Shown here piece after piece: positions 36,868 to 47,292 of a stretch of 58,669 bases of DNA. The position numbers were made by a program, and so were the translations under genes. The stretch comes from Chlorobiaceae bacterium (GTDB lineage Bacteria > Bacteroidota > Chlorobiia > Chlorobiales > Chlorobiaceae), in contig JABDHL010000065.1 in assembly GCA_012972825.1 (NCBI GenBank), positions 1 through 58,669 on the forward strand. The letters are read 5' to 3'. The notes beneath the pieces are model-generated. The model worked only from the letters and a program-made list of their open reading frames with translations. It was not told the DNA's origin and did no database searches. Within the stretch, counting starts at the first letter, position 1. Every line of letters starts with the position of its first letter.

Positions 36868-37836
36868 ATGCTCATAACCACCACTCTGCTGATTCTTATG
36901 ACGTTGGCAACTCTGCCCGTCATTGCACGCTATCGAAAGCATCTCAATAAAAAGAGAGATCGCCGGAGTCGCGAAACCTGGGCAATCGGCATCTATAGAG
37001 GTCTTTCACCTCTACAGCTCTTTTCCCCAAACAGCTTCTGCAACCCGATACTAAGCGCAAAAGATGTTACAGACATCAAAGCCCGTTTCGTTGCCGATCC
37101 ATTCATGATCAAAAACCAGAGCGGGTACTATCTCTTCTTCGAGGTACTGAATGACAAGAGAAACACTGGCGAAATTGCCTATGCCTTCAGTCATGACATG
37201 ATGCAATGGCAATACCGCAACGTCGTTCTCAAAGAACGCTTCCACCTCTCCTACCCATCTGTTTTTTTCTGGAAAAACCACTATTACATGATACCGGAAT
37301 GTAACGACTCAGGAGGTATACAACTCTACCAGGCTCAGAGTTTTCCTGATCAGTGGCAACACATTACTACCATCATTCAAAGCCGTGGCCGTTACTCAGC
37401 ACTGGTTGACCCATCCATTATCCACTACCAGAACCATTGGTATCTCTTCAGTTACGCGCCAAAAAGGAAAAACCTCCATCTTTTTACCTCCTATACGCTT
37501 ACCGGCCCATGGAAAGAACACCCAAAAAGCCCGATAGTGAGCAATAGTCCGCATTTTGCACGTCCAGGTGGTAAAGTAATCATCCATGATGGCGGATTAT
37601 ACCGATACGCACAGGATGAAACCCCAAACTACGGCACAAAAGTCTGGGCGATTCGGATTACCGAACTTACAGAAGATCGCTATCAGGAAACCCCCCCTGA
37701 AAAGCAGCCTGTGGTCCAGCCAGGAAATGAATGGTGGAACCGGGGCGGTATGCATACCGTCGATGTTCATCGGCATGAATCCGGAGAGTGGTTTGCCCTG
37801 GTAGATGGGTTCACGATCAAACCTGTCACTCAATGA
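36868..37836 (+). CDS. Beta-propeller protein, GH43/GINT1-N-like
   Basis: The 322-residue product begins with a membrane helix (about 1-20, MLITTTLLILMTLATLPVIA) and then a likely five-bladed propeller: VADPFMIKNQSGYYLFFEVL, HLSYPSVFFWKNHYYMIPE, YSALVDPSIIHYQNHWYLFSY and FARPGGKVIIHDGGLYRYAQD. Repeated D-P/x-WYLF blades are seen in GH43-like folds and in the N-terminal domain of glucosamine inositolphosphorylceramide transferases. It could bind or act on a sugar. Its stop overlaps the start of the GT10-like gene (ATGA), which points to joint action. Function is not established. Confidence 0.6.
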   Translation: MLITTTLLILMTLATLPVIARYRKHLNKKRDRRSRETWAIGIYRGLSPLQLFSPNSFCNPILSAKDVTDIKARFVADPFMIKNQSGYYLFFEVLNDKRNTGEIAYAFSHDMMQWQYRNVVLKERFHLSYPSVFFWKNHYYMIPECNDSGGIQLYQAQSFPDQWQHITTIIQSRGRYSALVDPSIIHYQNHWYLFSYAPKRKNLHLFTSYTLTGPWKEHPKSPIVSNSPHFARPGGKVIIHDGGLYRYAQDETPNYGTKVWAIRITELTEDRYQETPPEKQPVVQPGNEWWNRGGMHTVDVHRHESGEWFALVDGFTIKPVTQ

Positions 37837-38783
37837 AAAAAATAAAACTGTCAACGATAGGGCAATATTACACCTATAAGGATGAATCTTTATTACCTCT
37901 GCTTATTTCCAGCTTAGGATACGATATTGTGTGGGTTGATCCTGATCAATGCGATGTATTGATCATTGGCAAACCAATGAATGCACTGAAATGGATTTTA
38001 AAAAAAGGGACATCCGTTCTTCTTCCCGATCACTGCCACACCTTTATCAATAAATATATCAATAGCAGACACTATAAACCTTTAACACTCTTTCACACCT
38101 GTGAAAACTTACGTCATGACAGCGTCAAAACAGACTATTCGATATCTTTTGACTTTTCATCAGAAACAAACAAGCATTTCAGACTGCCTTACTGGATGGA
38201 AATGGTTGACTGGTCGCATGAAGGTTTGCAGGGAAATAAAAATAAAAGATTCGGAAAACTGTTCAGCATCAGCAGAATGATGCAGCCACTTGGACGCAAA
38301 TTTTTATCCAAGCCTCGAAAAGCAGTAATCTTTGCATCTCACCTGAATGGACCAAGAAAACATATTTTTTTCGCAATTAAAAAAGTCATTGCTACCGATG
38401 GATTCGGCAAATATTTTGATAAAAAAATCACGAACCACACCAACAGCGGATTTGAAAAACTTCATATTCTCAATGACTATGCATTTAACCTCTGTCCTGA
38501 AAACAAATTATATCCCGGTTACTACACTGAAAAAATCCCTGAAGCCTTTCTTGGAGAGTCATTGCCATTGACCTGGACAGACAGCAACGTGTCAGCAGAT
38601 TTCAACCCGAAGGCTTTTCTTAATCTTGAGCAAATCGATTGGAGAAATTTCGATGTATTGCATGAGTTTTTACATTCTGAAAAACAGTTGACAGCTTATG
38701 TAGAACAGCCTTTACTGCTTACTGCACCATCAATTGAACCATTTCGAGAATTTATTCGCAATCTCCTTGGTAATGCCATATAA
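37833..38783 (+). CDS. GT10 (fucosyltransferase-like) glycosyltransferase
   Basis: The 316-residue product ([13 protein letters not shown]) contains the GT10 C-terminal donor-site pattern: [25 protein letters not shown], followed by LPLTWTD. An earlier [21 protein letters not shown] matches the acceptor-side segment of the family. GT10 enzymes use GDP-fucose in alpha-1,3/1,4 linkages. The next two genes make GDP-L-fucose, which strongly supports this role. The inner ATG 37833 that overlaps the previous stop is chosen over an upstream start that would overlap it by 49 bases. Confidence 0.8.
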   Translation: MKKIKLSTIGQYYTYKDESLLPLLISSLGYDIVWVDPDQCDVLIIGKPMNALKWILKKGTSVLLPDHCHTFINKYINSRHYKPLTLFHTCENLRHDSVKTDYSISFDFSSETNKHFRLPYWMEMVDWSHEGLQGNKNKRFGKLFSISRMMQPLGRKFLSKPRKAVIFASHLNGPRKHIFFAIKKVIATDGFGKYFDKKITNHTNSGFEKLHILNDYAFNLCPENKLYPGYYTEKIPEAFLGESLPLTWTDSNVSADFNPKAFLNLEQIDWRNFDVLHEFLHSEKQLTAYVEQPLLLTAPSIEPFREFIRNLLGNAI

Positions 38784-38845
38784 ATTCATTCATTTCCTTA
38801 TTTTCAGAAATAATATGCGGATCATTGTCGAAACCTTCTTTGTTA

Positions 38846-39829
38846 ATGGATAAGCAACCCAGAATATTCGTGGCAGGCCATCAGGGTATGGCAGGATCAG
38901 CCATTGTCCGCACACTCCTCCAGAATGGCCGGAACAACCTCATCACCCGCAGCCGTGCTGATCTGAACCTTACTGATCAAGCTGCTGTCCGTGCTTTCTT
39001 TGAAGCTGAAAAACCAGATCAGATCTATCTGGCTGCGGCAAGAGTCGGTGGCATTCATGCCAACAATACTTATCCAGCCGAGTTCATCTATACCAACCTG
39101 ATGATTGAGACGAACATTATTCATGAGGCCTGGAAGGCGGGTGTAAAAAAACTTCTTTTTCTTGGTTCCAGCTGCATTTATCCTAAACACGCGCCTCAGC
39201 CCATGAACGAAAGCTCTTTGCTGACAGGCACACTTGAACCCACAAACGAACCTTATGCCATTGCCAAGATTGCAGGCATCAAACTCTGTGAAAGTTATAA
39301 CCGACAGTACCGTCAAAGTCACGGCACTGATTACCGCAGTGTCATGCCGACCAACCTTTACGGGCCAGGTGACAACTACCACCCCGAAAACAGTCATGTC
39401 ATCCCTGCACTTATCCGCCGTATCCACGAATCCAAAATAAATGACTCGCCCACAGTCATTGTCTGGGGTTCAGGCAATCCGCGCAGGGAGTTCCTTTATG
39501 TCGACGATATGGCTGCCGCCTGCGTGCATGTGATGAACCTTGAGTATGCCACTTTTGCAGCTCACACTCACCCCATGCAAAGCCACATCAATGTCGGCTA
39601 TGGTGCAGACATCACTATCCGTGAACTTGCTGAAACAATAGCCGATACTGTAGGATTTCAGGGAAAGATCACATTTGACCCCAGCAAGCCAGACGGTGCA
39701 CCACGCAAATTGATGGATAGCACCTGTCTTAACACTTTAGGCTGGAAAACCAAGGTCACTCTGGAAAAGGGGCTCTCTTTGGCTTATAACGATTTTTTAA
39801 CACATACACATTATGATGAAAAAACATAA
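38846..39829 (+). CDS. fcl: GDP-L-fucose synthase
   Basis: The product is about 327 residues from ATG 38846; a TTG at 38825 is open but less likely. It is a short-chain dehydrogenase with NADP motif [28 protein letters not shown], the YAIAKIAG Tyr-Lys pair, and the GDP-sugar site [12 protein letters not shown]. It epimerises and reduces GDP-4-keto-6-deoxymannose to GDP-L-fucose. The gene overlaps gmd by 17 bases. Confidence 0.93.
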   Translation: MDKQPRIFVAGHQGMAGSAIVRTLLQNGRNNLITRSRADLNLTDQAAVRAFFEAEKPDQIYLAAARVGGIHANNTYPAEFIYTNLMIETNIIHEAWKAGVKKLLFLGSSCIYPKHAPQPMNESSLLTGTLEPTNEPYAIAKIAGIKLCESYNRQYRQSHGTDYRSVMPTNLYGPGDNYHPENSHVIPALIRRIHESKINDSPTVIVWGSGNPRREFLYVDDMAAACVHVMNLEYATFAAHTHPMQSHINVGYGADITIRELAETIADTVGFQGKITFDPSKPDGAPRKLMDSTCLNTLGWKTKVTLEKGLSLAYNDFLTHTHYDEKT

Positions 39830-40943
39830 GGTCGCCCTCATTACCGGCATAACCGGACAGGATGGATCATATTTAGCTGAACTCCTGCTTGAAAAAGGGT
39901 ATGAAGTACATGGAATAAAACGCCGTGCCAGTTCTCTCAATACTGAACGCATCGATCATCTTTATCAAGACCCGCATGTAAACCATCGCAACTTTTTCCT
40001 CCACTATGGAGACCTCACTGACAGCAGCAATCTGACTCGTATAATTGCAGAAATACATCCCGACGAAGTCTATAACCTCGGAGCGCAAAGCCATGTAGCG
40101 GTCAGCTTTGAATCGCCGGAATATACTGCCGATGTCGATGGCATGGGGACGTTGCGACTCCTCGAAGCAATACGTTTTCTCGGACTGGAAAAGAAAACCA
40201 GATTTTATCAGGCTTCAACGTCAGAACTTTATGGATTAGTGCAGGAAATTCCACAGCGTGAAACTACACCGTTCTATCCACGAAGTCCTTATGCTGTCGC
40301 AAAACTATACGCCTTCTGGATAACGGTAAACTACCGTGAATCTTATGGCATGTACGCCTGCAACGGGATTCTTTTCAACCATGAGTCTCCTCGCAGGGGT
40401 GAAACTTTTGTAACTCGTAAGATCACCCGCAGCCTTGCAAATATATCCCAGGGATTTGAAAAGTGCCTGTATATCGGTAATCTTAACGCTCTTCGTGACT
40501 GGGGACACGCAAAGGATTATGTCCGCATGCAATGGATGATGCTGCAGCAGGAATATCCTAAAGATTATGTCATTGCTACAGGAGTTCAGTATAGTGTCCG
40601 CGAATTCATAACAAAAGCAGCTCATCAGATCGGGATTACCATTACCTTTGAAGGGAATGGGAAAAAGGAAAGAGGCATTGTCACTGCAATAAAAGGCGAC
40701 AAAGCGCCTGCCGTCAATGTGGATGACGTTATTGTCATGGTTGACCCACGCTACTTCCGTCCGGCAGAGGTTGAAACGCTTCTTGGTGATCCATCGCTGG
40801 CTGAATCCGACCTTGGCTGGGTCCCTGAAATAACCCTTGAGAAGATGATAAAAGAGATGATCGAGCACGACCTTGACATTGCAAAAAGACAGGCATTATT
40901 GAAAACACACGGGTACTGTATCTCGGTAAGCAAAGAGAGTTGA
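39813..40943 (+). CDS. gmd: GDP-mannose 4,6-dehydratase
   Basis: The 376-residue product has the NADP site [21 protein letters not shown], the GMD-specific [29 protein letters not shown], the catalytic [10 protein letters not shown] Tyr-Lys pair, and [16 protein letters not shown]. It converts GDP-mannose to the 4-keto-6-deoxy sugar used by Fcl. It ends the fucose module; the genes after it change sharply in base composition. Confidence 0.95.
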   Translation: MMKKHKVALITGITGQDGSYLAELLLEKGYEVHGIKRRASSLNTERIDHLYQDPHVNHRNFFLHYGDLTDSSNLTRIIAEIHPDEVYNLGAQSHVAVSFESPEYTADVDGMGTLRLLEAIRFLGLEKKTRFYQASTSELYGLVQEIPQRETTPFYPRSPYAVAKLYAFWITVNYRESYGMYACNGILFNHESPRRGETFVTRKITRSLANISQGFEKCLYIGNLNALRDWGHAKDYVRMQWMMLQQEYPKDYVIATGVQYSVREFITKAAHQIGITITFEGNGKKERGIVTAIKGDKAPAVNVDDVIVMVDPRYFRPAEVETLLGDPSLAESDLGWVPEITLEKMIKEMIEHDLDIAKRQALLKTHGYCISVSKES

Positions 40944-40993
40944 TAAATTATTTGAATATATCGAAAGAGTGATGCTGATCCTGATTATTGCTC

Positions 40994-42001
40994 ATGAAAT
41001 TGCTGCACAAAACAGGAAATATTGCTTTATTTTTTTACAGCATTATACGCAACTCATTCAGAAGAAAAAAGTTGCATACCAAGCTGCTTAATAATACAGC
41101 TATTGCCTATTACCCTGAATATAATAAAACTGTCAGAGATTATTACTTGTATTGCGTAGATCAAATATGCTGTACTAAATCTCTTTCAGTTAGATGTAAT
41201 ATTATTTTTGGCCCCTATGAATGGACGTTTTCCAATAATTATAAGACAATAAATATTTGCCTTCAGTCCGAGCATACTCTTGTTAAACGGGGCGGACGAC
41301 ACTCTGCTGGTGCAGAATATGGTGTAATTCCCTTATGTGACAATAAGGATAAAACCTATCTTGTCCGTATTGCTGACTACACACAACTTATTAAAGCCGA
41401 CATTGTTATTGATTACAGTCGACCAAATATCATTAATATCAACAGTTCCGGATTATATAATGACCTTTCGGATAAGCTTTTTCATTTCTGGCCTTTATTA
41501 TACAAATATAAACCTTTTGAACTTGAATCTCAATACAGAGACCTCAATTTAATAACTATGTTTGGAAATCCGGACGAACCCTATCGAAAAAACTTTATAT
41601 CCATTCTAAAGGCCTATGGGATCCATCCTGTAAATATCAATAATTCCTTTAATAATGTAGAGTCAATTTATCGCAGAAGTAAAATCCTCATAAATATCAG
41701 ACAGACATATACTCATCACACTTTAGAAGAACTTCGAATATTACCCGCATTACTCTGTGGAACAATAGTCATCTGTGAAAGTGCTCCATTAAAAGAGACA
41801 TTATTATATAACGAATATGTTCTTTGGGCTGCTCTTGAAGATTTACCATTTCTAATCATAGATGTTGTTAACAACTATGAGTATTATTATAATAAGATTT
41901 TTGGAAGCAAAAAGCTGTCAGAAACAGTCGATATATTACGTATGCAAAATAATATCACAGCAGCTGATATTATACATGCCATCAATGATCTTCTGCATTA
42001 A
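40994..42001 (+). CDS. GT-B glycosyltransferase-like protein
   Basis: The product is about 335 residues. The C-terminal half resembles a family 1-like donor domain: YRRSKILINIRQTYTHHTLE, then LRILPALLCGTIVICESAPLKE and a trailing VLWAALEDLP. Similar proteins appear in capsule or O-antigen clusters. The N-terminal half is not recognised. Codon use is AT-rich (many ATA, TTA, AAT), unlike gmd just upstream, which suggests transfer. The start could also be the TTG at 40988. Confidence 0.55.
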   Translation: MKLLHKTGNIALFFYSIIRNSFRRKKLHTKLLNNTAIAYYPEYNKTVRDYYLYCVDQICCTKSLSVRCNIIFGPYEWTFSNNYKTINICLQSEHTLVKRGGRHSAGAEYGVIPLCDNKDKTYLVRIADYTQLIKADIVIDYSRPNIININSSGLYNDLSDKLFHFWPLLYKYKPFELESQYRDLNLITMFGNPDEPYRKNFISILKAYGIHPVNINNSFNNVESIYRRSKILINIRQTYTHHTLEELRILPALLCGTIVICESAPLKETLLYNEYVLWAALEDLPFLIIDVVNNYEYYYNKIFGSKKLSETVDILRMQNNITAADIIHAINDLLH

Positions 42002-42015
42002 TATTTTCTGCTGTT

Positions 42016-42783
42016 ATGATTAACATACCTCCTTTACTTCTGACATCCTGTGTGGGAGTTTCTGCAAATTACACACAAATCAGAGATCGAACTCTCCGTA
42101 TTGAATTAACCATTAAAGCAATCGAAAAATGGAACAGTATTTCAAAAGAATTTAAAATTGTAATCTGTGATGGATCTAACTACAACTTTTCCAATATAAT
42201 ACATAATAAATTTCCAGGCCAACAAATCGAGTGCCTATTTTTCAATAACAAAAGCGAATTAGTTGCACGTTATGGGAAAGGCTATGGCGAAGGTGAGATT
42301 ATAAACTATGCACTGCAACAATCAGTCCTCCTGAAAAATGCTGATTTTTTTGTAAAATGCACATCCAAGCTCTGGGTTGATAATTTTTTTGAATGTCTCC
42401 AATATTGGAATGGAACTTTTTTATGTGATTGTTATTTTTCCTATATGAAAAGCCATAAATTTATGAGGTTTAAATCGGTAGATACTTCCTTTTATATAGT
42501 TAATAAAGATTATTATATTGATCACTTTTCATCAGCTTACCTCAACGTCAGAGAAGCACAACGGCATTGGCTCGAACATTGCTTCAGGGATATCATTATT
42601 GCAAAAGAGCTAAAGCATTTCATGCTTCCTGTTGCACCCATTGTAAGAGGTGTATCAGGATCTCAAGGATTGGAAAACAGGTACTCCTTGATAGATAAAG
42701 CAAAAGATACTCTAAAGCGCTTCTTCATAAGCAGAAATACATCTTATCTCGATTATATTGCAAAAACTCCGGATATTAAATAA
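42016..42783 (+). CDS. Unrecognised protein, possible GT-A glycosyltransferase
   Basis: The 255-residue product is not confidently placed. Features are an early IRDRTLRIELTIKAIEKW, a KIVICDGSNYNF strand-loop, GYGEGEIINYALQQS, and NADFFVKCTSKLW. This order (DGSN, GxGEG, then an F-K-x-T element) is like small GT-A-type sugar transferases in polysaccharide clusters. It has no signal or membrane segment. It is AT-rich and follows the GT-B-like gene by 14 bases, suggesting co-transcription. Confidence 0.5.
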   Translation: MINIPPLLLTSCVGVSANYTQIRDRTLRIELTIKAIEKWNSISKEFKIVICDGSNYNFSNIIHNKFPGQQIECLFFNNKSELVARYGKGYGEGEIINYALQQSVLLKNADFFVKCTSKLWVDNFFECLQYWNGTFLCDCYFSYMKSHKFMRFKSVDTSFYIVNKDYYIDHFSSAYLNVREAQRHWLEHCFRDIIIAKELKHFMLPVAPIVRGVSGSQGLENRYSLIDKAKDTLKRFFISRNTSYLDYIAKTPDIK

Positions 42784-42824
42784 TTACGCAGTGTCTTTTC
42801 AACTCAGAACTACGATATCTTTGT

Positions 42825-43601
42825 ATGTCAGTTACGTTTGAAACCAAAGTCTGGGAAAATGACTGGAAATTGATCATGAATACCACACGTCTCCAGGAGA
42901 CAATTAATCTCTGTCATTACAACTTTGATGATAAGGTTTTATATATAAATAATGTTAATAATCGTTTATTGGTTGAAAATACTGCCAATAAAATGATTGA
43001 GAATGGTATTATTGATAAATATATAAATGTTGATGAATTTTCAGAATCGGCACTTGATTATTTTAACTTAAGCAAAAATATATTAGGGAAAGGATATTAT
43101 TACTCAATAGCGGAACTGGTTTCTATATATTTAACCGAAACAACATACTTATTACATTTTTCAAGTGATACGATGCCAGCTCTTGAAGTCCAAAAAAATT
43201 GGTTATCTTCAGGTATTGAAGTTTTAAATGCTAATAAGGATGTTAAAGTTTTTAATCTCGCATGGAATCATGATTACAAAGCAGCAAAAGAAGAGTCTGA
43301 ATATGAAGATAGTACATGCTATTATGGATATGGGTTTTCAGATCAAATGTATTTAATCCGTACAGCCGACTTTAAACAACGCATCTATGAATATTATGAC
43401 AAGGCTTCTGAGCGCTATCCAAGGCATGGGGGAGAATCCTTCGAAAAAAAGGTAGACTCATGGATGCGTCAACATAACTTCCTGAGAGCTACATTTAAAC
43501 ACAGCAGTTATATCCATAATAATTTTTCCAAATTTAAACTAATCAATAATATTGCTGTTCGTGTGAATAAACCAAATTTATTTTTGTCAATAAAAAAATA
43601 A
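42825..43601 (+). CDS. Unrecognised protein, possible glycosyltransferase
   Basis: The 258-residue product has an N-terminal FETKVWENDWKLIMNTTRLQ, YLLHFSSDTMPALE (a possible metal or donor loop with SSD), and YGFSDQMYLIRTADFKQ, then a C-terminal RHGGESFEKKVDSWM. The layout (short strand-rich start, central S/D motif, S-D-Q loop) suggests a GT-A-like transferase, but no family is recognised. It is AT-rich and lies in the same run. It converges on a GT2 gene with 15 bases between stops. Confidence 0.5.
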   Translation: MSVTFETKVWENDWKLIMNTTRLQETINLCHYNFDDKVLYINNVNNRLLVENTANKMIENGIIDKYINVDEFSESALDYFNLSKNILGKGYYYSIAELVSIYLTETTYLLHFSSDTMPALEVQKNWLSSGIEVLNANKDVKVFNLAWNHDYKAAKEESEYEDSTCYYGYGFSDQMYLIRTADFKQRIYEYYDKASERYPRHGGESFEKKVDSWMRQHNFLRATFKHSSYIHNNFSKFKLINNIAVRVNKPNLFLSIKK

Positions 43602-43618
43602 TAATACATTATTTTTTT
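43592..43618. terminator. AT-only inverted repeat between convergent genes
   Basis: AAAAAAATAAT and ATTATTTTTTT form an 11-pair stem with a five-base loop, spanning the ends of two convergent genes. It would end in U or A runs on either strand. The stem contains no GC pair, so its strength is doubtful. Confidence 0.35.
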
Positions 43619-44555
43619 ATTTTTCAGTCCATTTTTTCGAACTTTTATTATAATAATACAGATATTTTATCTTATATATAATACTTTGTAAATCGGCAAA
43701 TTTATTATAAAACAGTTCGGCAATATTTTTTGCTATAATATATTCACTCGGTGAAGATGCCTTAACAAGATCATGATATATTGCTGATCTAAATCGTTTG
43801 TATAACAAAAATCTTACTTTTTTTATATCAACTGTATTATCATATAAATAATCGCACCATTTAGTAATATAATTTAATCTACTGCTCATCATAACTTCAG
43901 AATTTGTAGTTTGATTGCTGTGTCTACGCCACACATAAACCTCTTTATCTACATATGTGATATGATAGCCACGTATAAAAATGCGTAAAGCCAAGTCATC
44001 ATCTTCATACCCCCGAAACTTTTCATCAAAACCATCAATATCAAAAAATGCATTTCGTGATATTATCATTGCTGATGGTAATATATGTATGTCTTGAGAT
44101 AAAAAAGAATATATACTCCTGTCATTTACATCAATGAGAAGTTTTTTTGGTCGTGACATTCTGGAGTATATACTCATATCAGCTTCTGCACGGCAAAAAT
44201 TTGCATAAACAACTCCCTGCATATACTCCGCTTGCTTTTTTATACCCTCAATCAATACCTGGTTATGCTCTGGCAGCAGAATATCGTCCTGATCCAAAAA
44301 GCAAAGGTATTGTGACTTGGAAATTCTTGCACCGGCATTTCGGGCACTGCTCTGCCCTCCATTTTGTTTAATTTTGTAATTAAGTTTATATCTATCCGCA
44401 AGCCCTTTTACAAAATTTGATTCTTGCTCGTTAGAACCATCATTAACAACAATAATTTCACTAAAAGGCACTGTTTGATTTATAGCAGAAAGTATCGCAT
44501 CCTTTATATATCCTGAACCATTATAAAACGGGATTATTAATGATATTTTTTCCAT
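43617..44555 (-). CDS. Glycosyltransferase family 2
   Basis: The 312-residue product is a GT-A enzyme: SLIIPFYNGSGYIKDAILSA, EIIVVNDGSNEQ, SSARNAGARISKSQYLCFLDQDD (the DxD-type site) and FRGYEDDDLALRIFIRG. It likely adds a sugar to a surface polysaccharide. It runs opposite to the fucose module and, with the next GT2 gene, forms a minus-strand pair 46 bases apart. AT-rich composition. Confidence 0.87.
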   Translation of the reverse strand: MEKISLIIPFYNGSGYIKDAILSAINQTVPFSEIIVVNDGSNEQESNFVKGLADRYKLNYKIKQNGGQSSARNAGARISKSQYLCFLDQDDILLPEHNQVLIEGIKKQAEYMQGVVYANFCRAEADMSIYSRMSRPKKLLIDVNDRSIYSFLSQDIHILPSAMIISRNAFFDIDGFDEKFRGYEDDDLALRIFIRGYHITYVDKEVYVWRRHSNQTTNSEVMMSSRLNYITKWCDYLYDNTVDIKKVRFLLYKRFRSAIYHDLVKASSPSEYIIAKNIAELFYNKFADLQSIIYKIKYLYYYNKSSKKWTEK

Positions 44556-44601
44556 AACTTAATAACCCATATTCATCACTTTATCAACTATATACATCAT
44601 A

Positions 44602-45573
44602 TCATTGTAATAACATTGCAGCAACATATCTTCTGGCACTCCTCAGCACAATTCTACGTGCACGTTTTGACATGACTTTTTTTACTTGAGTCCCAGATTC
44701 GCTTTTGATATTTCTTTTTTGAATGAGCAACCGATGCAGGTGGTATTTAATAAATTTCATAAACCGTTTATACTGCTGTTTCTCATAGAGCAGGTTATCC
44801 CTTTCCAAGTAATCAATTAACAAATTTATCGATGCAACCTGACGAACGTCTTCATCCAGAACAGTATCTATCATTTTTTTTTCTACTCTGCACTTTGACC
44901 GTATCATTATCTCACTGTCATGAGATTCATTATGTTCATGCTGCCGCCAGACTGAAAGTGATTTTTTCTGGTAGAAATATACTGGAAATCCGGCAATCAT
45001 AATTCTTAGATACATATCCCAATCATCGTGCGGTTGAGTCCATGAATCAAATAACCCGGCTTTTTTAAAAATAGAATTATGAATAAGAGGAGTAGAGGAA
45101 TAAATAAAATTGCCTTCTGCTAAGCATAAAAGTATATTTTTATTACTTGTTTTTCTGCGATAGATATCAACTATAGATTTTGAATGTTTATTTAAATTAA
45201 ATCCATCATGTTCCATGATATCGACTGATGAGGAAACCATGCAGACTTCTCCATGAACAGGGATCATATCAAACTGTTCCTGCAGCTTATCCCGATACCA
45301 GTAATCATCCTGATCAAGAAATGCAAGGTAATCACCACGACATTGCTTAATAGCATAATTTCTTGTTGCTGCCACACCTTCGTTCTGCTTTGAAAACACT
45401 TTTATTCGTGGATCATCCGGAAGCTTGCCTATAAATGCTTCATTTCCACCATCATTAACAAGAATAAGTTCCAGAACTCGATAAGACTGATTTAGTACAG
45501 AAAAAACTGCTTTTTCAAAATAAGAGAGATCGGGATTATAAACAGCAATTATTGCAGAAACAGATACTTCCAT
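44602..45573 (-). CDS. Glycosyltransferase family 2
   Basis: The 323-residue product has the GT2 core: VSAIIAVYNPDLSYFEKAV, ELILVNDGGNEAF, AATRNYAIKQCRGDYLAFLDQDD and a PHDDWDMYLRI acceptor-side motif. The C-terminal tail is basic (KKVMSKRARRIV), which may aid membrane binding. It is upstream of the other GT2 gene on the minus strand. The donor sugar is unknown. Confidence 0.87.
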   Translation of the reverse strand: MEVSVSAIIAVYNPDLSYFEKAVFSVLNQSYRVLELILVNDGGNEAFIGKLPDDPRIKVFSKQNEGVAATRNYAIKQCRGDYLAFLDQDDYWYRDKLQEQFDMIPVHGEVCMVSSSVDIMEHDGFNLNKHSKSIVDIYRRKTSNKNILLCLAEGNFIYSSTPLIHNSIFKKAGLFDSWTQPHDDWDMYLRIMIAGFPVYFYQKKSLSVWRQHEHNESHDSEIMIRSKCRVEKKMIDTVLDEDVRQVASINLLIDYLERDNLLYEKQQYKRFMKFIKYHLHRLLIQKRNIKSESGTQVKKVMSKRARRIVLRSARRYVAAMLLQ

Positions 45574-45892
45574 ATTGTTGAGACGTATTGATACTATCGG
45601 TTATATGTATGTTTTCCACACCTGCATCGCAAATGCGGATGCACCGGTCACAACCAGATTTACAGAAGGTAATACTTTGTTTGAGAATTACAGGAGCTGC
45701 ATGTGCTTGCAGAAGTGAGAGCAGAGTGTGTTATACGATATGAGTTATCCTAAGAGAGGGAGAGTGCCTGCTTCGGTTACGAAACACGTATGCACTTTTC
45801 CAAGAAAATACCCTGCAGCAGTGCAAGAACATAAAAAAGCCTGTCTGCAATGAGATTCGTCTTCCACCCATCGACGCTTCAATAAACACCAA
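45574..45892. other. Intergenic region of 319 bases
   Basis: This lies between the start of the GT2 gene and the tolC stop. A 37-codon plus-strand frame from 45740 has no family match. I see no tRNA, no clear terminator for tolC and no repeat of note. A promoter for the GT2 pair must lie near its left edge, but none is convincing by eye. Confidence 0.5.
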
Positions 45893-47254
45893 CTATTTCT
45901 TTGAATCGCCAAGCCAGCCATTTATCTCATCAACATCACCTGGAGACAAATTACCAGCACTTTCCTTAAGCTGCAGTAGATTCAGAACATACTGATAACG
46001 TGCTTTCGAAAGATTCCGTTTGCTTTCAATCAGCTTCTGTTGGGCATTAAGCACATCAATGTTGCTGCGCTGACCCATTTCAAATCCTTTTTTTGTGCCA
46101 GTCAAAGCTATGTCATGCGACTTTACCGCCTGTTCATAGGCATTAATCTGTGCAATAGCTGTAATCACACCGTTATAATATTTACGCACATCTGATTCAA
46201 CTCCTCGCTCCTGCCAACTGAGCTGCTCCTGAGCTTTCAAGCGTTTTGCATGAGCCTGGCGAACCGAAGCACTGACATAACCACCACTGTATATCGGAAC
46301 ATTCATCTGCAATGAAATGGAATTTGTTCCGTAGGTTTGATCAATGGTATAATTAGTCCCGTTTTGCGAGTAATTTCTGTCGACCACCAGGTCCACTGTC
46401 GGATACCTTGAAGCTCGCTGTTTCTCAACCTCCCTTCTGGCTATCTGAATCTCCTGTCGCGCAGCAGCCACATCATGATTATCTGCATGAGCAAGTTCTA
46501 TCCACGAATCAACATTATCTGGTTGAGGTCGTGCCAAAACCATTTTCTCAGGTACAAGTTTTGACAGTTCCTCAGAATAGACACCAGTCAGTCGCCCCAG
46601 CTCCCTCCGGTTGAAATCCAGAGTGTTGACAATATCCACCCCCTCTGCAAGTGCCAGCTCATAGTCAGCCTGCGCCTCATTAATTTCGGTAATCGTACCT
46701 AAACCCTTTTCAAATCGACGTTTCGTCATCTGAAGCTGTTCAGTTGATGCCTTGATATGAGCATGGCTGAACTCAAGATTATCCTCAGAATATAACGCAT
46801 TACAATATGCTTCAGTGACTCTGACAATCAAATTAAACCGTTCTTTCTGCAACTGTGCATCGCTTTTAGCCACAACAGCCTTAGCCTGTTTATAATCCGC
46901 ATAACTCAGGAAATTTAATAGCGGCTGCCGAATAGAAAGATCGTAGGTTCTGGCGTTGTAAAATTGGTCTTGCTGAAGAGGAACACCGTATGGCCCGGGA
47001 GCAATGCTTTTCGTCTCATCCCTCCCTTGTAATGCACTCATGTTCATTCTCGGACGAAATTCAGCCCTCGCCTTCGCAATCTCTTCCTTCGAAACCAAAT
47101 AATCGGCATTTGCTGCACGAACCTGTGCGTCATATTCCAAGGCTTTCTGGTAAGCCATGGATAAATTGACCGGCTCGGCACATACCGGCAAAGCTGCAAA
47201 CAAGCCAGCAACAACCATCAAACGAACCAACAGCTTCATATCAGAATCAATCAT
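45893..47254 (-). CDS. TolC-family outer-membrane channel of a type I secretion system
   Basis: The 453-residue product has an N-terminal signal (KLLVRLMVVAGLFAALPVCAEP) and two TolC/OEP repeats: NLSMAYQKALEYDAQVRAAN, RRFEKGLGTITEINEAQADY, then VPIYSGGYVSASVRQAHAKRL and GFEMGQRSNIDVLNAQQKL. It forms the trimeric outer-membrane exit duct. The start is either ATG 47254 or 47239. It is the last gene of the secretion operon, 38 bases after hlyD. Confidence 0.92.
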   Translation of the reverse strand: MIDSDMKLLVRLMVVAGLFAALPVCAEPVNLSMAYQKALEYDAQVRAANADYLVSKEEIAKARAEFRPRMNMSALQGRDETKSIAPGPYGVPLQQDQFYNARTYDLSIRQPLLNFLSYADYKQAKAVVAKSDAQLQKERFNLIVRVTEAYCNALYSEDNLEFSHAHIKASTEQLQMTKRRFEKGLGTITEINEAQADYELALAEGVDIVNTLDFNRRELGRLTGVYSEELSKLVPEKMVLARPQPDNVDSWIELAHADNHDVAAARQEIQIARREVEKQRASRYPTVDLVVDRNYSQNGTNYTIDQTYGTNSISLQMNVPIYSGGYVSASVRQAHAKRLKAQEQLSWQERGVESDVRKYYNGVITAIAQINAYEQAVKSHDIALTGTKKGFEMGQRSNIDVLNAQQKLIESKRNLSKARYQYVLNLLQLKESAGNLSPGDVDEINGWLGDSKK

Positions 47255-47292
47255 AGAATGTTAAGTAACAACGAAACCAGCTTCTCCTGCTT

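Noticed and set aside
45740-45853. 37-codon plus-strand frame in the gap between the GT2 gene and tolC
   Set aside because: No family pattern and no ribosome site; probably chance.
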